From positions 17,736,857-17,800,856 of the forward strand of contig NC_065545.1 of NCBI RefSeq assembly GCF_932294415.1: a stretch of 64,000 nucleotides of DNA. Direction: 5' to 3'. Position numbers and translations under genes: made by a program. Position 1 is the stretch's first letter, and each line of letters begins with the position of its first letter. The notes beneath the pieces are model-generated. The model saw only the letters and a list, made by a program, of their open reading frames with translations. It was not told the origin of the DNA and did no database searches. Shown here in pieces: positions 62,401-64,000 of this stretch. Origin of the DNA: Quercus robur. Taxonomy: Eukaryota > Streptophyta > Magnoliopsida > Fagales > Fagaceae.

Positions 62401-64000
62401 TCCTTTGCCCAGTCACATTTGAACTTCGATTTTACTGCTTTGAACCTTCATAATTAATTATTTGGCATGGTGTGTCTTGGTCTTAAAAAATAAGATGCTG
62501 AATTGGTTTTTCTATGGGGTATCTCTTGTAAACTGCCCAAGTACTTGGCTTGCTCCCTTTTCTCAATGATATTTTTAAACATTAACAAAAGGTTTGCTGA
62601 AGTTTTCCCAATATGATATGCAGTTTGAGGGTTCAGAGATCGTGGAACGACAAAACAACCATTTTTCAGGTACATTTAGATCTACTGGAGTTAGCCTACT
62701 AGAGAAAAAAGTAGTCGTTTATGGGAATAAAAAATATAAGTTTACTGCAGAGGACTAACCTTTTCTATTCTTCCATTTGTTTGTTTCTCTCCTCAAATTA
62801 AACCTCAATATTTTAAGACTTCTGTAACATGCTCATGGACTATGGAGAGCCATTGTCCATAGGACCTAAAAGAATCTTTTGTACAAAAAAATTTATACAA
62901 TATATGGGGTGTTATATTCATTTGATATGATGCAAATGATTTTGAATCAATATCATTAGATTTCTTTAAAATATTGTTTTGGACTTGCAGCTTCGATGCT
63001 AAATCACATGACATGGGAGACGAATGATTTTGAATCATTTTTGGAGGTTGAGGTGAAGTTGAATCTCACTCTTGAGGTTGTAATTATTCCCCTCAGAAAC
63101 TGTGATAACTTTTTAGATTGTGGCATATGCAGACTTATTTTTTCCCTCAAAAAAGAGAAACATGTTAAAAGAGTTTTTTTGTTGTTGTTGTGGGGGAAGG
63201 CCAGGGGTTCCCACATGTTGCATGAGGAACAATTAATTCACATGAGACCAATTTTTGAAGCACTGTTGGATCGTATCTTATCTTGTTAACAAATAAATTT
63301 TAGGTTTACTTTATCCGTGTTATTTAGCTTGGTTGATGAGATAGTTCTAGCTCGTCAATCAGTCCTCCCAGATGTAATATAGCAAAATATTAACAGATCA
63401 CCTTTTCTCCTCCTTATGCAGAATAACTTGGTCCTTTCATTCATTTCATGTTCATTTTCTGATTGATGAAATTATATGGCCTATGCATCTTTTCAAATCT
63501 ATGTCATACTGAGTATTGAGTTGGGGATATAGTCTCACTAGTATATGAACAATACTATCTGTTGCTTGCAGATTTACACACGCCCATTTACTATGTTGCC
63601 TGTATCATCTGTTGAGCGTCCTGGAAATTTGTAAGTTATTCCGTAACCATTTTTAATTACAGTTTATCCTCTTGAAATCTACTAGTCTTAAATCATTATT
63701 TCATGAAGTATATGGTTATTCTTGTAATTTATGAGCTTGATAGCCTAGCATACAGATTTTGGGCAACACAATTTCATCACTCATTAGCTGTATCTTTGAT
63801 AATATAATGAATATGTTAGTTACTATCAAAACAATTGAAGTGCTTTGATCAGTGTTTTTATTTGTTATCATTAAAAAGGTATAGAAAGGTAGAATTTGAG
63901 AACAACCAAGTCACTTTCCAAGTACTTTGTAAGGGTATCTCGATATTCACATAATCCACGAGAAGACTAATTTTTGCTTGTGGAAAATGCACTCTGCTCC
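59472..64000 (+). CDS. DUF1997-family protein, partial (3' end outside window)
   Basis: Family of unknown biochemical role shared by cyanobacteria and plants, usually plastid-targeted. Exons seen: 59472-59551, 59714-59950, 61551-61659, 62624-62669, 62991-63076 and 63572-63630, coding 205 aa with matching phases; the next exon lies beyond 64000. The start MLTIKWHGRGQGCASFLSSP is basic and Ser-rich, suiting a plastid leader. The family region begins KTFHISEFLCHPSGIQAML and runs through SLQSFQALDTNTYR, FLPKVQLLNFEAAPVLDLRV, NEDCTVEMLSCKFEGSEIVE, MTWETNDFESFLEVEVKLNL and RPFTMLPVSSVERPGN. The ATG at 59472 is chosen because only this frame joins exon 2 without a stop; ATGs at 59486 and 59491 are in the other frames. 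The exon 1 donor (GTTTTT) is weak. Intron 2 (1.6 kb) contains an exon-like segment and a duplication. Confidence 0.85.
60121..60224 (+). other. Exon-like segment inside DUF1997 intron 2
   Basis: It has a good acceptor (GTTTCAG) and donor (GTAAGA), with 104 bases between. One frame is open (KKEKLNANECYDYFYKTSWG and beyond), but spliced from exon 2 in phase the frame meets a stop after 12 codons. Family members join NTYR straight to the FLPKVQLLNFE region, so it is not part of the main product. It may be a poison exon or chance. Confidence 0.35.
60583..60730. repeat. 49-bp direct repeat, copies 99 bp apart
   Basis: GATTCTATTAAAAGATCTTA (60583) and GATTCTAGTAAAAGATCTTA (60682) begin copies that run to about 60631 and 60730 with very few differences. 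Located in DUF1997 intron 2; non-coding. Confidence 0.8.

Overview
The window is nuclear DNA from a flowering plant, almost certainly a eudicot. Genes have many introns in AT-rich DNA, several proteins start with plastid-type leaders, and the spaces between genes hold MITEs, tRNA-type SINEs, 5'-truncated LINEs and microsatellites. The coding sequence looks like a woody rosid, but the species cannot be read from the window. I rebuilt the gene models by hand, using splice sites, reading phase and my memory of the protein families.

Layout. 1-5.4 kb: repeats only (a foldback element, a nested tandem array, a broken Pollen Ole e 1-type gene, and a 182-bp tandem array carrying telo-boxes). 5.57-12.46 kb (+): cryptochrome DASH, 13 coding exons, two of them followed by GC-AG introns. 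13.8-16.6 kb (+): a P-class PPR protein. 20.7-26.1 kb (+): a Lunapark-type ER-junction protein; its introns hold a SINE and two LINE fragments. 28.65-39.33 kb (+): ubiquitin-specific protease 26 (UBP26), 13 coding exons. 41.67-42.44 kb (-): a four-exon heterotrimeric G protein gamma subunit whose small exons make it easy to miss. 42.4-51.1 kb: repeat-rich DNA with no supportable gene. 51.09-52.26 kb: a Mutator-type element with long inverted ends and a 9-bp target duplication, ending 164 bp before the next start codon. 52.43-57.29 kb (+): plastid 16S rRNA m4C methyltransferase (RsmH/MraW; CMAL). 59.47-64 kb (+): a DUF1997-family gene that runs off the right edge.

The genes do not form a pathway. 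Cryptochrome DASH, the RsmH protein and the DUF1997 protein probably work in organelles. UBP26 is nuclear, Lunapark is in the ER membrane and G-gamma is at the plasma membrane. From memory, the DASH gene and a PPR gene are also near neighbours in Arabidopsis (At5g24850 and At5g24830), so the left pair may be an old syntenic block. The most interesting regulatory signals are two tiny upstream ORFs whose stop codons overlap the main start (DASH and G-gamma; the latter is an AUGUAA start-stop), the paired GC-AG introns, the transposon-derived flank of the RsmH gene, and an exon-like segment in the DUF1997 gene that would act as a poison exon. I found no CRISPR array, rRNA or functional tRNA gene, and no clearly new multi-gene system.
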